The notes beneath the pieces were generated by a model that saw only the letters and a list, made by a program, of their open reading frames with translations, searched no databases and was not told the DNA's origin. A DNA stretch of 64,000 nt, from assembly GCF_020447265.1 (NCBI RefSeq), contig NZ_JAJADR010000003.1, positions 1-64,000 of the forward strand, written 5' to 3'. Origin of the DNA: Hymenobacter lucidus. Lineage in GTDB: Bacteria; Bacteroidota; Bacteroidia; Cytophagales; Hymenobacteraceae. Below, piece by piece: positions 16,254 to 25,813 of the stretch (the first letter of the stretch is position 1; each line of letters opens with the position of its first letter). Both the position numbers and the translations under genes were made by a program.

Positions 16254-16694
16254 GGGTAACAGGCGAAGCGCGGAGACAATATAACGCGGCTGGTATATTC
16301 TTATGATAGGCCGGCGCAAGTATTTTTTCCGGCTGCAACACCCCGCAAATTACGGGGTTACAGTCAGCTTTTAATCCTCCTTTTTCACCTGTCTTTGCAA
16401 GGCACGAAGCCATCCTTGCTCTGTCATGTGCCGAGCTTCCCTATGTGACAAGCTCATGTCATTTGCTGCAACGCGAAGTTGCACTTCGCGAGGCGGCTGC
16501 GCCACTGGCATGACAATCGTTCAACGCGTCGCGAAGTGAAACTTTGAGTTACAGCAGAAAGCCCCTGCTCCGGCGGGAATAAAGGGCTTGCTGGGTACAA
16601 GGCAGTTTGTTACTAGCAGCGGACGGATTGCTTTGTCATTCTTCCTCGCAAGGAAACGTCTTCGGCATTGTACACATTGCTCACACGTAGCACA
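16254..16694. other. Intergenic region with degenerate repeat arms
   Basis: About 440 bases without a credible gene. A diverged copy of the 31-bp repeat arm (TGTCTTTGCAAGG...) lies at about 16390-16420, and an opposing arm beginning GGACGGATTGCTT at 16621-16653. Between them is a palindrome CGCGAAGT-TGC-ACTTCGCG at about 16473-16491 and a second CGCGAAGTG. The arrangement mirrors the element at 6022-6171 but is longer and decayed. Confidence 0.6.
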
Positions 16695-18917
16695 TTACCC
16701 TTTCAGGCGCTTCTGGTAGAGGCCAGCGAGGCGGAGCTTGAAGTAGTCATACTTCTCGCGCAGGTGGTCGAACAGGTCGCGCAGTTGAGGCTCACCGCCG
16801 AGCTGTGCCCGGGCCGTCGTGATTTCGGCGTACTCACTCTGGCTCAGAAACTCTTCGAGGCGGATGGTCTGGCCTTTGGCGTAGAGCGTCTCGATGTGGG
16901 CCCGGATGGTACTGGCAGCCAGGTTACGGCGCTCGGCTATTTCGTCGATGCTGAGGCCGGCGCGGTGCAGCTGCAGGGTTGTTTCGTGGGTGTCGCCGGC
17001 TTCGCGAGTGCGGCGGGGCTTGGCCGGGCCGGGGATTTCGTCTTCGTCGTCCTCAGCGGCATCGGCGGGGTTGGGCGCGCCGCCGAATTCCAGAATGGCT
17101 TTGATGAAGACTTCGCCGTAGTTCTCGAACTTCTTCATACCCACGCCGCCGATGGCCAGCATGGCCGTGCGCGACACGGGCCGTTCGGCCGCCATTTCCT
17201 GCAGCGTGGTATCGGTGAAGATAACGTACGGGGGCACGTTCTGCTCGTCGGCAATACGCTTGCGCAGCTGCCGCAGCCGCTCGAATAGCTGCCCGGCAGC
17301 ATCGGTAGGCGCGCTGGCGGTGCCGGCGGCTTTTTTGCCCCGGGGCTGCTTTTCGGCCTTTTCGGCGGGCTGGAACTTCTTCATCGGCAGCTGGCGCTGG
17401 CCCTGCAGCACCTGCTTGCCCGTTTCCGTGATTTTCAGTGCGTAGCCTTCCTCGTAGGCAATGTAGAGCAGGCCATCATTCAGCATCTGGTGAATGTAGC
17501 TGTACCAGTCCAGATAGGGCAGGTCGCGGCCGGCGCCGTAGGTTTTGATCTGCTCGTAGCCGCCCTGGATGATGGCTTGGTTGCGCATGCCGCGCAGCAC
17601 GTCGATGAGCAGACCGATGGGCGCTTTCTCCCGCATCCGCACCACGGCCGACAGCGCCTTCTGGGCCAGTTCGGTGCCGTCGAAAGTGGTGGGCGGGTTA
17701 CGGCAGATGTCGCAGTTGCCGCAGTCTTTTTCCAGGGTTTCGCCGAAGTAGTTGAGCAGGATTTTACGGCGGCACGAGGCAGCTTCCGCGAACTGCTGCA
17801 TGCGCTCCAGCTTGGTGAGGCTGAGCTGCGAGAGGCGCGGATCGGCATCCTTGGTGAGCATGTCGCGCAGGCTCATCACGTCGGCGAAGCTGTAGAACAG
17901 CACGGCCGTAGCCGGGGCTCCGTCGCGGCCGCCGCGGCCGATTTCCTGGTAATAACCCTCGATATTCTTGGGCAGGTTGTAGTGAATAACCCAGCGCACG
18001 TTGCTCTTGTCGATGCCCATGCCGAAGGCAATAGTAGCCACGATAACCTGCAGATCGTCGCGCAGAAATCCTTCCTGCACGCTGGCGCGCTGGTTGGGCG
18101 TCATGCCGGCGTGGTAGTGGTTGGCGCGCACACCTTTCTCCTTCAGCTTCTGGGCCAGGGTTTCGCACTGCTTGCGCGAGAGACAGTAGATAATACCCGA
18201 CTCATTGGGCCGGGCGGCCACGAATTCCAGGATACTGCCCACCCGGTTCTGGCCGGGGCGCACGATAAGGTTGAGGTTGGGCCTATCGAAGCTCGACAAA
18301 AACACCTGGGGCTCGTGCATGCGCAGCTGCTGCTGGATGTCGCGCTGGGTGAGGCGGTCGGCGGTGGCGGTGAGGGCAATGATGGGCACCTGCGGAAACT
18401 GCTCGCGCAAGACCCGCAGCTGGGTGTACTCGGGCCGGAAATCGTGGCCCCACGACGAGATGCAGTGGGCTTCGTCGATGGCAAACATACTGATGCGCAG
18501 GCGCTGCAAAAACTGCAGAAAACCCGGCGACACCAGCTTTTCGGGGCTCACGTAGAGCAGCTTGAGGTATCCGTTGAGGCAGTCGGAGGCAATGCTGTTC
18601 TGCTCGCTCTGACCCACGCTGCTGTTGATGTACTCGGCCGGAATACCGTTGGCCTTGAGGGCTTCCACCTGGTCCTTCATCAGGGCAATGAGCGGGGAGA
18701 CAACCACGCAGACGCCCTCCTGCACCACGGCCGGCACCTGGAAGCACACCGATTTGCCGCCCCCGGTGGGCATAAGCACCACCGTATCCTTGCCGCTCAT
18801 GATGTTGGCAATGATGCTTTCCTGCATGGGCCGGAACGTATCATACCCATAATACTGCTTGAGGACCTTGCGGGCAGAGGCCAGCGTGGGCGCGAGGGGT
18901 TCTGGGGCAAATAACAT
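16695..18917 (-). CDS. recQ: ATP-dependent DNA helicase RecQ
   Basis: A 740-residue 3'-5' DNA helicase of recombination repair. Walker A MPTGGGKS is at about 49-56, the DEAH box with DEAHCISSWGHDFRPEY near 145-165, and motif VI EIGRGGRDG near 330. The RecQ zinc site appears as CRRKILLNYF followed by CGNCDIC, then RQC, an HRDC domain (about 535-610) and a C-terminal HTH_40 region (HRAGLSIDEIAERRNLAAS). Length is longer than E. coli RecQ (about 610) because of this tail, which is common in Bacteroidota. The gene stands alone. Confidence 0.96.
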   Translation of the reverse strand: MLFAPEPLAPTLASARKVLKQYYGYDTFRPMQESIIANIMSGKDTVVLMPTGGGKSVCFQVPAVVQEGVCVVVSPLIALMKDQVEALKANGIPAEYINSSVGQSEQNSIASDCLNGYLKLLYVSPEKLVSPGFLQFLQRLRISMFAIDEAHCISSWGHDFRPEYTQLRVLREQFPQVPIIALTATADRLTQRDIQQQLRMHEPQVFLSSFDRPNLNLIVRPGQNRVGSILEFVAARPNESGIIYCLSRKQCETLAQKLKEKGVRANHYHAGMTPNQRASVQEGFLRDDLQVIVATIAFGMGIDKSNVRWVIHYNLPKNIEGYYQEIGRGGRDGAPATAVLFYSFADVMSLRDMLTKDADPRLSQLSLTKLERMQQFAEAASCRRKILLNYFGETLEKDCGNCDICRNPPTTFDGTELAQKALSAVVRMREKAPIGLLIDVLRGMRNQAIIQGGYEQIKTYGAGRDLPYLDWYSYIHQMLNDGLLYIAYEEGYALKITETGKQVLQGQRQLPMKKFQPAEKAEKQPRGKKAAGTASAPTDAAGQLFERLRQLRKRIADEQNVPPYVIFTDTTLQEMAAERPVSRTAMLAIGGVGMKKFENYGEVFIKAILEFGGAPNPADAAEDDEDEIPGPAKPRRTREAGDTHETTLQLHRAGLSIDEIAERRNLAASTIRAHIETLYAKGQTIRLEEFLSQSEYAEITTARAQLGGEPQLRDLFDHLREKYDYFKLRLAGLYQKRLKG

Positions 18918-19116
18918 TCGGTAAAAATACGACGGTAAAACGGGAGTTTGTAAGGTACAGAAACCCTAGCCGGGCGCAAATGGTGCGGGCTACCGGCATA
19001 ATCCTGTATTACCCAGCGCGGCAGCCCCGGCAGAGGCAGTAAAAAGTATTTTCAAGTCCTTTTCCCGTTTTGCTTATTACTTTCTGGCTCACGGGCCCAC
19101 ACTCTACGTCCCAGCT

Positions 19117-19734
19117 TCAGCGGGGTCCGATGGTTTGCGTGCCACTTTGCCGAAGCGTCATTTCCAGCACGTAGTGGCGGCGGTTATCGGCGCTTTTTCC
19201 TTCCTGCCGTAGTTCGGCCGTACCAGCCCAGCGCAGCACCTGCCCACCCGTGGGCGGCACAGCTTGGCTGACTTTGCCAGTCTGGTCGGGCTTAGTCTGG
19301 CGGCGGGTGCTGCCCTGGGCATCGAAGTCGCCTACCCACTGATTGGTGCCGTAGCTGTACGAGTCGTTGAACACCTCGTAAGGCGGTACCGGGCCGCTGC
19401 GCTGCACTTGGAACCAGTAATACAGCGGCGAGATGCTGGGGAACGATAGCCGCACGGCAAAGGCATCGGGCCGGCGCGGGCCCAGCGCAATAGCCCCAAA
19501 TGACTCCGAGAGTTGCATCGTCAACTGGCCGGCGTCATTGATACGGGTTTCTTTGAGCGGGTAGCCCCGGTTCCAGATGATGACCGGCTGGGCGGGCAAG
19601 GGCTGGCCAGTAGCGTCGAGCAGCGTGAGGCGCAGCTCGTAGGTCACGGCGCTTTGCCCCAGGGAAAATATCAGCACCACGCCACCCAGCGCGGCCACTA
19701 CAAGCCCTCCTACTATGTACAGTACTTTCAACAT
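19117..19734 (-). CDS. Hypothetical protein with one N-terminal membrane anchor
   Basis: A 205-residue protein with a signal or anchor (MLKVLYIVGGLVVAALGGVV), then a strand-rich region that resembles a carboxypeptidase-regulatory or Ig-like fold (TYELRLTLLDATGQPLPAQP). It is not a recognised family. The longer reading frame was rejected since it would overlap the divergent neighbour. About 160 bases separate the two starts, so they may share a regulatory region. Confidence 0.55.
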   Translation of the reverse strand: MLKVLYIVGGLVVAALGGVVLIFSLGQSAVTYELRLTLLDATGQPLPAQPVIIWNRGYPLKETRINDAGQLTMQLSESFGAIALGPRRPDAFAVRLSFPSISPLYYWFQVQRSGPVPPYEVFNDSYSYGTNQWVGDFDAQGSTRRQTKPDQTGKVSQAVPPTGGQVLRWAGTAELRQEGKSADNRRHYVLEMTLRQSGTQTIGPR

Positions 19735-19894
19735 CCACTTTGTTTCAAAGGCGCGATACGCGGGCAATAGGCGCAGCCGGCCTCGGCTGCCGGGCGCAAA
19801 GTACGCTGATTTGGGACTGGCTAAGCGCCAGGACTGGCTTTGGAAGTTGCGGAGGGCATAGCGCAGGTTGGGGCTTTCCGTGCTATCTAGCCCC

Positions 19895-20527
19895 ATGAAG
19901 AAGCTGGCACGCCTGCGCACCGGGCTCCGATACCTTGCCGCGGGCAGTACTACCCTGCTGGCCGCGCTGCTGCTGGTCGTGTTTGTGACCGGGGATTTCG
20001 GCGCGACGCAATACCTGCTCAACCGCGCCGAAGCCCGGGCGCTGGCCCACCAGTCTACCAGGCTCGACCAGCTGGGCCTACGCGCCTTGTACCAGGCTAT
20101 GCAGCTCACCAGCCTGATTCGGTACCCCCGAGCGGCGGAGTATCTGCGCTACTACTGCAGCGGGCAGGGCGACACGCTGCGCTTTGATGCGGCTCCTTTG
20201 CTGGGTAACCCGCAAGTGCAGCTGGCGCTCCGGCAGCACAAGCAGGCCATTACCTTCCGCCACCAGCCGCCCACCAATCCCCGCCACCACGTCGTGCGCC
20301 ATACCAACCTGGACCTGTACTACGCTTTCGACCTGCTCTTTATCAAAACCAAACCGGGCCGAGTAATATTCTACGACCAGTACTACTTCCAGCCGCTGGC
20401 CCGCAAGTCCCGCACGGCCTTTCAGGTCGGCAACATTCGCTTCAAGCTCAATGACGGCCTGATTCACGTGGCGTATCCACGGGCCAAGATGTTCGTAACC
20501 TATGGCGAAGCCCGGGTCGGTGGCTAA
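19895..20527 (+). CDS. Hypothetical membrane-anchored protein
   Basis: A 210-residue protein with a basic N-terminus and one hydrophobic segment (TTLLAALLLVVFVTGDFG), then a soluble domain rich in Tyr, His and Arg. I do not recognise it. ATG 19895 is placed just before the basic signal region. It is divergent from the preceding hypothetical gene and ends before a strong terminator. Confidence 0.55.
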   Translation: MKKLARLRTGLRYLAAGSTTLLAALLLVVFVTGDFGATQYLLNRAEARALAHQSTRLDQLGLRALYQAMQLTSLIRYPRAAEYLRYYCSGQGDTLRFDAAPLLGNPQVQLALRQHKQAITFRHQPPTNPRHHVVRHTNLDLYYAFDLLFIKTKPGRVIFYDQYYFQPLARKSRTAFQVGNIRFKLNDGLIHVAYPRAKMFVTYGEARVGG

Positions 20528-20607
20528 ATCTATCCTGCCGGGAAAGCCGTTTTTTTAAGCTGGCCGTATTTCCAATACCCTTTTACACGGCTGGTTTTGC
20601 AGAAACA

Positions 20608-20643
20608 AAAAGCCCCGCTACCGGCTGGTAGCGGGGCTTTTTG
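20608..20643. terminator. Bidirectional terminator between convergent genes
   Basis: 15-bp perfect stem (20608-20622 with 20627-20641), loop of 4 bases, A run before and T run after. It serves the hypothetical gene on the plus strand and the amylase gene on the minus strand. Confidence 0.85.
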
Positions 20644-20676
20644 CGTTTGGGTGTAGCGCGAACTACAAAGTTCGCG

Positions 20677-22548
20677 TTACTTGGCCAGCTCCAGTACCAG
20701 GGCGGTTTTGGCCGGCAGCTGCAGCGTCTTCAGGTCGCTGAGGGTTTCGCCACTGAGCACGTTGCGGGCTTTGCTGAAGCCGGTCATGCGCTCTACGAAG
20801 CGGGCCGTAGGCAGCGCAGCGGGCTTATCGGTGGCGTTGGAGGCTACCATCACGGTGCCCGAGGCGTCGTAGCGGAAGTACACGTAGAGGCCGTTTTCGG
20901 GCAGGTACTGCATCAGCTTGCCGCTGTGCAGGGCCGGGTGGCTTTTGCGGTAGGCAGCCAGGGTTTTCACAAACTGGAAGGCTTCGTTTTCTTTGGCCGA
21001 GCGGCCGGCGGCGGTGAACTTGTCTTCTTTGTCGCCGGGCCAGCCGCCGGGAAAGTCCTTGCGCACCTCGGCGTCGGTGGGGTCCTTGAAGTTTTTCATC
21101 AGGATTTCGGTGCCGTAGTACATGCTCGGAATGCCGCGGGTGGTGAGCAGCCAGGTGAGACCCAGCTTGAACTTGTCGAAATCCTCGCCTACTTCGGACA
21201 GGAAGCGGTTGTGGTCGTGGTTGTCGATGAAGGTGACGAGCTTGGTCGGGTCCTGGTACACCGCATCCTGGGCCAAGGCTTGGTAGAGGCGCTGGGGGCC
21301 GCCGTCCCAACCGGTGGCGGCGGGCGTGCCCACTTCCTTCAGAGCGGCCAGCATGGCGCCTTCCACGATAAAGTCGAGGCCGCCGGGCTGGTTGGACTTG
21401 AAGGGAAAGTCAATCTTGTTGCGCACGTAGTAAGCCTGGTCCACGATGCTGCTCACCGACGACTCGCCGAAGATGTGGATTTTGGGGTATTCGGCCAGCA
21501 AGGCCGCGTTGCAGCGGTTCATGAAGGGCTGGTCGTTATACATATAGGTGTCGATGCGCCAGGCATCCACCCCGAAGGTTTCCACCGACCAGATGGCGTG
21601 CTGAATCAGGAAGTTGGCTACGTAGGGGTTCTGCTGGTTGAGGTCGGGCAGGAAAGGCACAAACCAGCCGTTGAGCGTCACCTGCCGGTCAATCTGGGCG
21701 GCGTGGGGGTCGGTAATGGGCTGCTGCTTGTAGCTGGTATTGGTGTAGCTGGGCCACTGATTGAGCCAGCTTTTCATAGGCAAATCCTGCACAAACCAGT
21801 GGGTGTTGCCGATGTGGTTGTACACCGCATCCTGCACCACTTTCAAGCCGGCGGCGTGGGCCTGCTGCACGTAGGCCTTGTAAGCCGCATTGCCGCCCAG
21901 GCGCCGGTCCACGGTGTAGTGGTCGGTAAAGCCGTAGCCGTGGTAGGAGGCGCGCATGGTGCCGCCCTCGCTGGTCAGGGGCTGGTTGTTTTCGATGACG
22001 GGTGTAAACCACACGGCCGTCACGCCCAGATCCTTGAAGTAGCCGATGCGCTGGGCCGCGCCCTGCAAGTCGCCGCCGTGACGCAGAAACGGGTTGGCGC
22101 GGTCGGCGCTAGGGTCGCGCAGGTCGGCAAACTTATCGTTACCGGGGTCACCGTTGGCAAACCGGTCGGGCATGGCCAGGTAAATCAGGTCGGCCTGGGT
22201 CACGCCCTGGGCCTTGGGGGCGTTGTCGCGGGCGCGCAGCTCCCACTTCTGGGTAACGGTGGTAGCGCCCTTTTTGCCCACGATGCTCACCGTACCGGGC
22301 TTGGCGGTGGCGGTAATGGTGAGGTCCAGGAAAGCGTAGTTGGGGTTTTCGACGGTGCTGGTTTTGGTCAGTTTCACGCCAGGGTAAGTGATGGTGTAAG
22401 TGAGCGTGCCGGCCTGGGGGCCGTGAATGAGCAGCTGCACAGTACCGTTTTTCATGCCCACCCACCAGTTGGTCGGGTTTACGCGGGTAATGGACTGGGC
22501 GCGGGAAAGCAGCGGGAGCAGCAGGGCCAGCAGGAGAAGTCTTTTCAT
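20677..22548 (-). CDS. Secreted GH13 alpha-amylase / neopullulanase, SusA-like
   Basis: A 623-residue glycoside hydrolase family 13 enzyme that cuts maltodextrins or cyclodextrins. The N-terminus is a Sec signal (MKRLLLLALLLPLLSRAQS), then a cyclomaltodextrinase N-terminal beta domain (to about 120), the TIM barrel, and a C-terminal beta domain. Catalytic residues are about Asp333 (in WRIDTYMY), Glu362 (in IFGESSV) and Asp445 (in FIDNHDHNRF). Layout and signal match SusA of Bacteroides, a periplasmic neopullulanase, but no SusC, SusD or SusR genes are next to it. Minor extension upstream was rejected in favour of the signal start. Confidence 0.93.
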   Translation of the reverse strand: MKRLLLLALLLPLLSRAQSITRVNPTNWWVGMKNGTVQLLIHGPQAGTLTYTITYPGVKLTKTSTVENPNYAFLDLTITATAKPGTVSIVGKKGATTVTQKWELRARDNAPKAQGVTQADLIYLAMPDRFANGDPGNDKFADLRDPSADRANPFLRHGGDLQGAAQRIGYFKDLGVTAVWFTPVIENNQPLTSEGGTMRASYHGYGFTDHYTVDRRLGGNAAYKAYVQQAHAAGLKVVQDAVYNHIGNTHWFVQDLPMKSWLNQWPSYTNTSYKQQPITDPHAAQIDRQVTLNGWFVPFLPDLNQQNPYVANFLIQHAIWSVETFGVDAWRIDTYMYNDQPFMNRCNAALLAEYPKIHIFGESSVSSIVDQAYYVRNKIDFPFKSNQPGGLDFIVEGAMLAALKEVGTPAATGWDGGPQRLYQALAQDAVYQDPTKLVTFIDNHDHNRFLSEVGEDFDKFKLGLTWLLTTRGIPSMYYGTEILMKNFKDPTDAEVRKDFPGGWPGDKEDKFTAAGRSAKENEAFQFVKTLAAYRKSHPALHSGKLMQYLPENGLYVYFRYDASGTVMVASNATDKPAALPTARFVERMTGFSKARNVLSGETLSDLKTLQLPAKTALVLELAK

Positions 22549-22608
22549 GCGGGAGAGTGGTGGGGTTGGGAGAGGCGCGTAAGTTAGAGGATAGGCCGGC
22601 AAAAGAAA

Positions 22609-22644
22609 GAACGTCCTGCCGAGCGCAGGCTCAACAGGACGTTC
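22609..22644 (-). terminator. Terminator of the dehydrogenase gene
   Basis: 10-bp perfect stem (22609-22618 with 22635-22644), 16-base loop, followed on the minus strand by a T-rich tract. Confidence 0.6.
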
Positions 22645-22717
22645 GTCAGCAGTACCCGGAACGTTTCAGCTTGCCGGCCCGTTGGCCGGCAAAACCCAGC
22701 AGCCGGACTGCATTGCC

Positions 22718-23578
22718 TTACTGACGCTCCAGGTGCTTGAGGATGGCAATTACATCCTCTTCGCCCAGGGCAGGCTCCGCCTGCTGAAAGGTCTGAACCA
22801 CTGTTTCGGCCAGAGGCGTGGTCAGGCCCTCGGCCTGGGCCAGGCGCAAATCCTTGGCCAGCAGCTTCAGGGCAAAGGCCGCCTGGTAGTTATCGGCCAG
22901 CACGGCCTCGCCCTTGAGCTTGAGAAAGACGCTACCCAGGGCACTGTCGGCAATCAGGGCGGTCAGGTCTTCGGTTTTGAGCTGGTGCTGCCGGGCAAAC
23001 AGCAGCGCTTCGGCTAGGCCCTGGGCCTGAAAGCCCAGCAGGGTGTTCATGGCCAGCTTGGCCAGGTTGCCGTTGCCGGTGGGCCCCAGGTGGCGGGCCT
23101 GCTTGCCCAGGTGCGCAAACAAGGGCTGGGCCTGCGTAAAGCCGCTTTCCTCGCCCCCAACCATAATCACCAGCTGGCCCGTTTCGGCCTGTTTCACGCT
23201 GCCCGACACCGGGGCATCCAGGTAAGTGTGCCCCTGAGTTCGGCTCAGGTCGGCCATTTCCCGGCTGACGCCCGGCGAGACGGTACTCATGTTGATCAGC
23301 AGCTTGCCGGGGCCCGGCGCCTGCAACAGCCCGGCCGGCCCCGTAAACAGCTCCCGCACCGCCTGATCATCCGACACCATCAAAAACACGACTTCCACTG
23401 CGGCCAGCAAGGCCGCCGGGGAAGTCGCCACAGTAGCTCCGGCCTCGCGCAGGGTGACAGTCTTTTCCGGACTTCGATTATAAACGGCCACGGGGTAGCC
23501 CGCATTCAGCAGCCGCTGCGACATAGGCGTGCCCATGTTGCCTAGCCCAATCCAACCAATAGGGGTCAATGCACTCAT
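22718..23578 (-). CDS. NAD(P)-dependent 3-hydroxyisobutyrate-dehydrogenase-family oxidoreductase
   Basis: A 286-residue beta-hydroxyacid dehydrogenase. The Rossmann motif GWIGLGNMGTPM lies at the very N-terminus, followed by GYPVAVYNRSPEK, the substrate motif DAPVSGSVKQAETGQL, and GNGNLAKLAMNTLLG containing the catalytic Lys. It could be 3-hydroxyisobutyrate dehydrogenase, tartronate semialdehyde reductase or a GLYR-type succinic-semialdehyde reductase; the sequence does not decide. Start at MSALTPIG places the Rossmann fold at the end as usual. Confidence 0.9.
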   Translation of the reverse strand: MSALTPIGWIGLGNMGTPMSQRLLNAGYPVAVYNRSPEKTVTLREAGATVATSPAALLAAVEVVFLMVSDDQAVRELFTGPAGLLQAPGPGKLLINMSTVSPGVSREMADLSRTQGHTYLDAPVSGSVKQAETGQLVIMVGGEESGFTQAQPLFAHLGKQARHLGPTGNGNLAKLAMNTLLGFQAQGLAEALLFARQHQLKTEDLTALIADSALGSVFLKLKGEAVLADNYQAAFALKLLAKDLRLAQAEGLTTPLAETVVQTFQQAEPALGEEDVIAILKHLERQ

Positions 23579-23681
23579 TGTAATTCGGTGTTCTGGAGAC
23601 AATAAAACAGGTGTGCTTGCTATACAAGCCAGCCCTGGATTAGTTGCCCCACTCCCGGCCACCGGCCCCGCAGACGAGGCT

Positions 23682-24269
23682 TTAGTCCAGCAGGCGGTTG
23701 AGCTGCACGTACTGGAGCAGCATGATGGTTTTGCCGTCCCGGATTTCGCCAGTCTGCATCATGCCCACGGCCTGCGCGAAGGGCAGCTCCAGCACCTCAA
23801 TGTTTTCCTGCTCCTCGGCCACTCCCCCGCCGTGGTGTACGCGCTGTTCCTCGGCATACTCGGCCACGAAGAAGTAGAGCAGCTCCGTAACCGAACCCGG
23901 CGACATGTAGGCTTCGAATACTTTCTGCACGTTGCGCACCCGGTAGCCGGTTTCTTCCTCGGTTTCGCGCCGGATACAGGCTTCCGCGTCATCCTTGTCT
24001 AATAGCCCGGCGCAGGCCTCAATGAGCAGGCCGGTTGCATTGCCGTTGAGAAAGGTCGGCATGCGAAACTGCCGGGTGAGCACCACGGTTTTCTTCTGCG
24101 GGTTATAGAGCAGAATTACGGCCCCATTACCCCGGTCGTAGGCTTCCCGGCTTTGGGCAGCCCCCCATTGCCCATCCGCGTGCCGTAGCGAAAAGGTGAT
24201 TTTGCGCAACGTAAACCAGTTGTCGGAAAGAACTTCAACCGCGGTAGTCTTGACTTCGGGAATGTGCAT
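23682..24269 (-). CDS. NUDIX hydrolase, NudK / ADP-ribose pyrophosphatase type
   Basis: A 195-residue NUDIX enzyme. The box runs from [20 protein letters not shown] with G-x5-E-x7-REtEEExG intact, so the metal site should be active. The N-terminal strand-rich region and the motif [15 protein letters not shown] match the YffH/NudK branch, which hydrolyses GDP-mannose or ADP-sugars. It lies 103 bases downstream of nothing co-transcribed except the dehydrogenase, whose start is on the same strand. Confidence 0.9.
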   Translation of the reverse strand: MHIPEVKTTAVEVLSDNWFTLRKITFSLRHADGQWGAAQSREAYDRGNGAVILLYNPQKKTVVLTRQFRMPTFLNGNATGLLIEACAGLLDKDDAEACIRRETEEETGYRVRNVQKVFEAYMSPGSVTELLYFFVAEYAEEQRVHHGGGVAEEQENIEVLELPFAQAVGMMQTGEIRDGKTIMLLQYVQLNRLLD

Positions 24270-24422
24270 AGCAGGAATGAAGTAACTAAGAATGCTGGTC
24301 AGAAGCCGCCGTTCCACTTTATGAATAACCACCCTAGCGCGCCACAGTATAAGAATACCACTGTGGTAGAGATGCTTCGGTCCCGCTCAGCCTGTTGGTC
24401 TGATAGCCAAAAGGAAATGGTG

Positions 24423-25610
24423 CTACTCCGGCTTCGAGACTTTGCGGGTGCCCTGGTACAACTCGTACTTCAGCAACCGGCAGTCGATGGGGCCATTGAA
24501 CAAGGGAATGCGGCGGGAGGCTTTCAACCCCACACGCTTGGCCGCTTCCAGGTTGCCGGTAAACAGGTACGCGTCGTAGCCCTGGAAGCTGGTTTTGAGC
24601 GTGTCGCCGATGGTTTTGTAGAGCGCCTCCATCTCCGTTTCTTCCCCGATCCGCTCACCGTAGGGCGGGTTGGATACCACAATGCCGGCCGGCTCATTCT
24701 TGGGGGCCTGGGCGTCTTTCACGTCGCGCACGCCCAGGCGGATGTAGTCCTCCAGGTCGGCGGCGGCCACGTTTTCGCGGGCCAGCTCGATGAAGTCGCG
24801 CGAGAGGTCGGAGCCGGCAATATAGGCCTGGGGCTCCTCGATGCGGGCACTGCGGGCATCCATCAGCACCGAGTCCCAGAGGGCCTGGTCGAAATCGGCC
24901 CAGTTCTGGAAGCTGAACTTGCCCTGGTGGTAGAGGCCGGGCGCGATGCGCTGGGCAATGAGGGCGGCCTCGGTGAGCAGCGTGCCCGAGCCGCACATGG
25001 GGTCGATGAAGGGCCGCTTGCCGTCCCAGCCGGTGAGCAGGATGATGCCGGCGGCCAGGGCCTCGTTGAGCGGGGCCACGTTGGTGTTCTGGCGGTAGCC
25101 GCGCCGGTGCAGCGAGTCACCGCTGGCATCGAGGCTGAGCACCACGTCGTTCTCAATCATGTGCAGGTGCAGCCGGATATCGGGCGTTTTCACGTCCACG
25201 CTGGGCCGGGAGCCGGTGCGGTTGCGGAACTGGTCCACAATGGCATCTTTGGTGAGCTGGGCCACATACAGCGAGTGCTCGAAGGTGGACTTATTGACGA
25301 CGGCCGTGATTGCGAAGGTCTGGTCGGGCCGGATGTACTCGCTCCAGTCGATGCGGCCCACCTCGCGGTAAAGGCCTTTCTCATCCCCCGCGTAGAAGCC
25401 GGCGAAGGGCTTGAGGATGCGCACGGCGGTGCGGCACCACAGGTTGGCCTCGTAGAGCAGCTGCTTGGTGCCCGTAAATTCGATGGCCCGCTGCCCTACT
25501 TTCTCAATTTTGGCCCCCAAAGCCCGCAGCTCCTGGGCCAGCACTTCTTCCAGGCCAAACTGGGTGGTGGCGGTCATAAAGAAGGTGGAGTCGCGGCGGT
25601 TTTCGGACAT
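24423..25610 (-). CDS. THUMP-domain class I RNA methyltransferase, RlmL N-terminal-like
   Basis: A 395-residue RNA guanine-N2 methyltransferase. An N-terminal ferredoxin-like and THUMP domain (about 10-160) is followed by a Rossmann domain with the SAM motif DPMCGSGT (203-210) and the catalytic NPPYGER (314-320). This is the organisation of the first half of E. coli RlmL, which makes m2G2445 in 23S rRNA; the RlmK half is absent, as in most non-proteobacteria. Divergent from the sugar transporter gene. Confidence 0.93.
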   Translation of the reverse strand: MSENRRDSTFFMTATTQFGLEEVLAQELRALGAKIEKVGQRAIEFTGTKQLLYEANLWCRTAVRILKPFAGFYAGDEKGLYREVGRIDWSEYIRPDQTFAITAVVNKSTFEHSLYVAQLTKDAIVDQFRNRTGSRPSVDVKTPDIRLHLHMIENDVVLSLDASGDSLHRRGYRQNTNVAPLNEALAAGIILLTGWDGKRPFIDPMCGSGTLLTEAALIAQRIAPGLYHQGKFSFQNWADFDQALWDSVLMDARSARIEEPQAYIAGSDLSRDFIELARENVAAADLEDYIRLGVRDVKDAQAPKNEPAGIVVSNPPYGERIGEETEMEALYKTIGDTLKTSFQGYDAYLFTGNLEAAKRVGLKASRRIPLFNGPIDCRLLKYELYQGTRKVSKPE

Positions 25611-25813
25611 GAGGCAGGGTGGTTAAGAAACTGGAAAGGCCCAAAGGTCGGGGTTTTCGATGGGTATCCCGGCCCGGGCCGCGCTAATTTGCCCTGGCGG
25701 CCGGCCCCCCGGGCCGATGAGGCTGGCCGGGGAGGCCGCGCCCCCTGAGGTGCTTCGCCCGAATTCTTATCTTTAAGGCCCGCTATTTTCCCCAGTCCTC
25801 CCTTTTCGCCCGC

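Noticed and set aside
16254..16694. Small gene in the DUF2306-recQ gap
   Set aside because: Frames here are short and interrupted; the region is explained by decayed repeat arms.
17490..18914. 474-codon plus-strand ORF antisense to recQ
   Set aside because: Mirror of recQ codons (Val/Ala/His/Gln-rich); no domain, no start context.
20641..22587. 648-codon plus-strand ORF antisense to the amylase
   Set aside because: Gly/Val/His-rich shadow of a gene with intact GH13 catalytic residues.
24264..25748. 494-codon plus-strand ORF antisense to the RNA methyltransferase gene
   Set aside because: Shadow frame; the minus strand has clear SAM and NPPY motifs.
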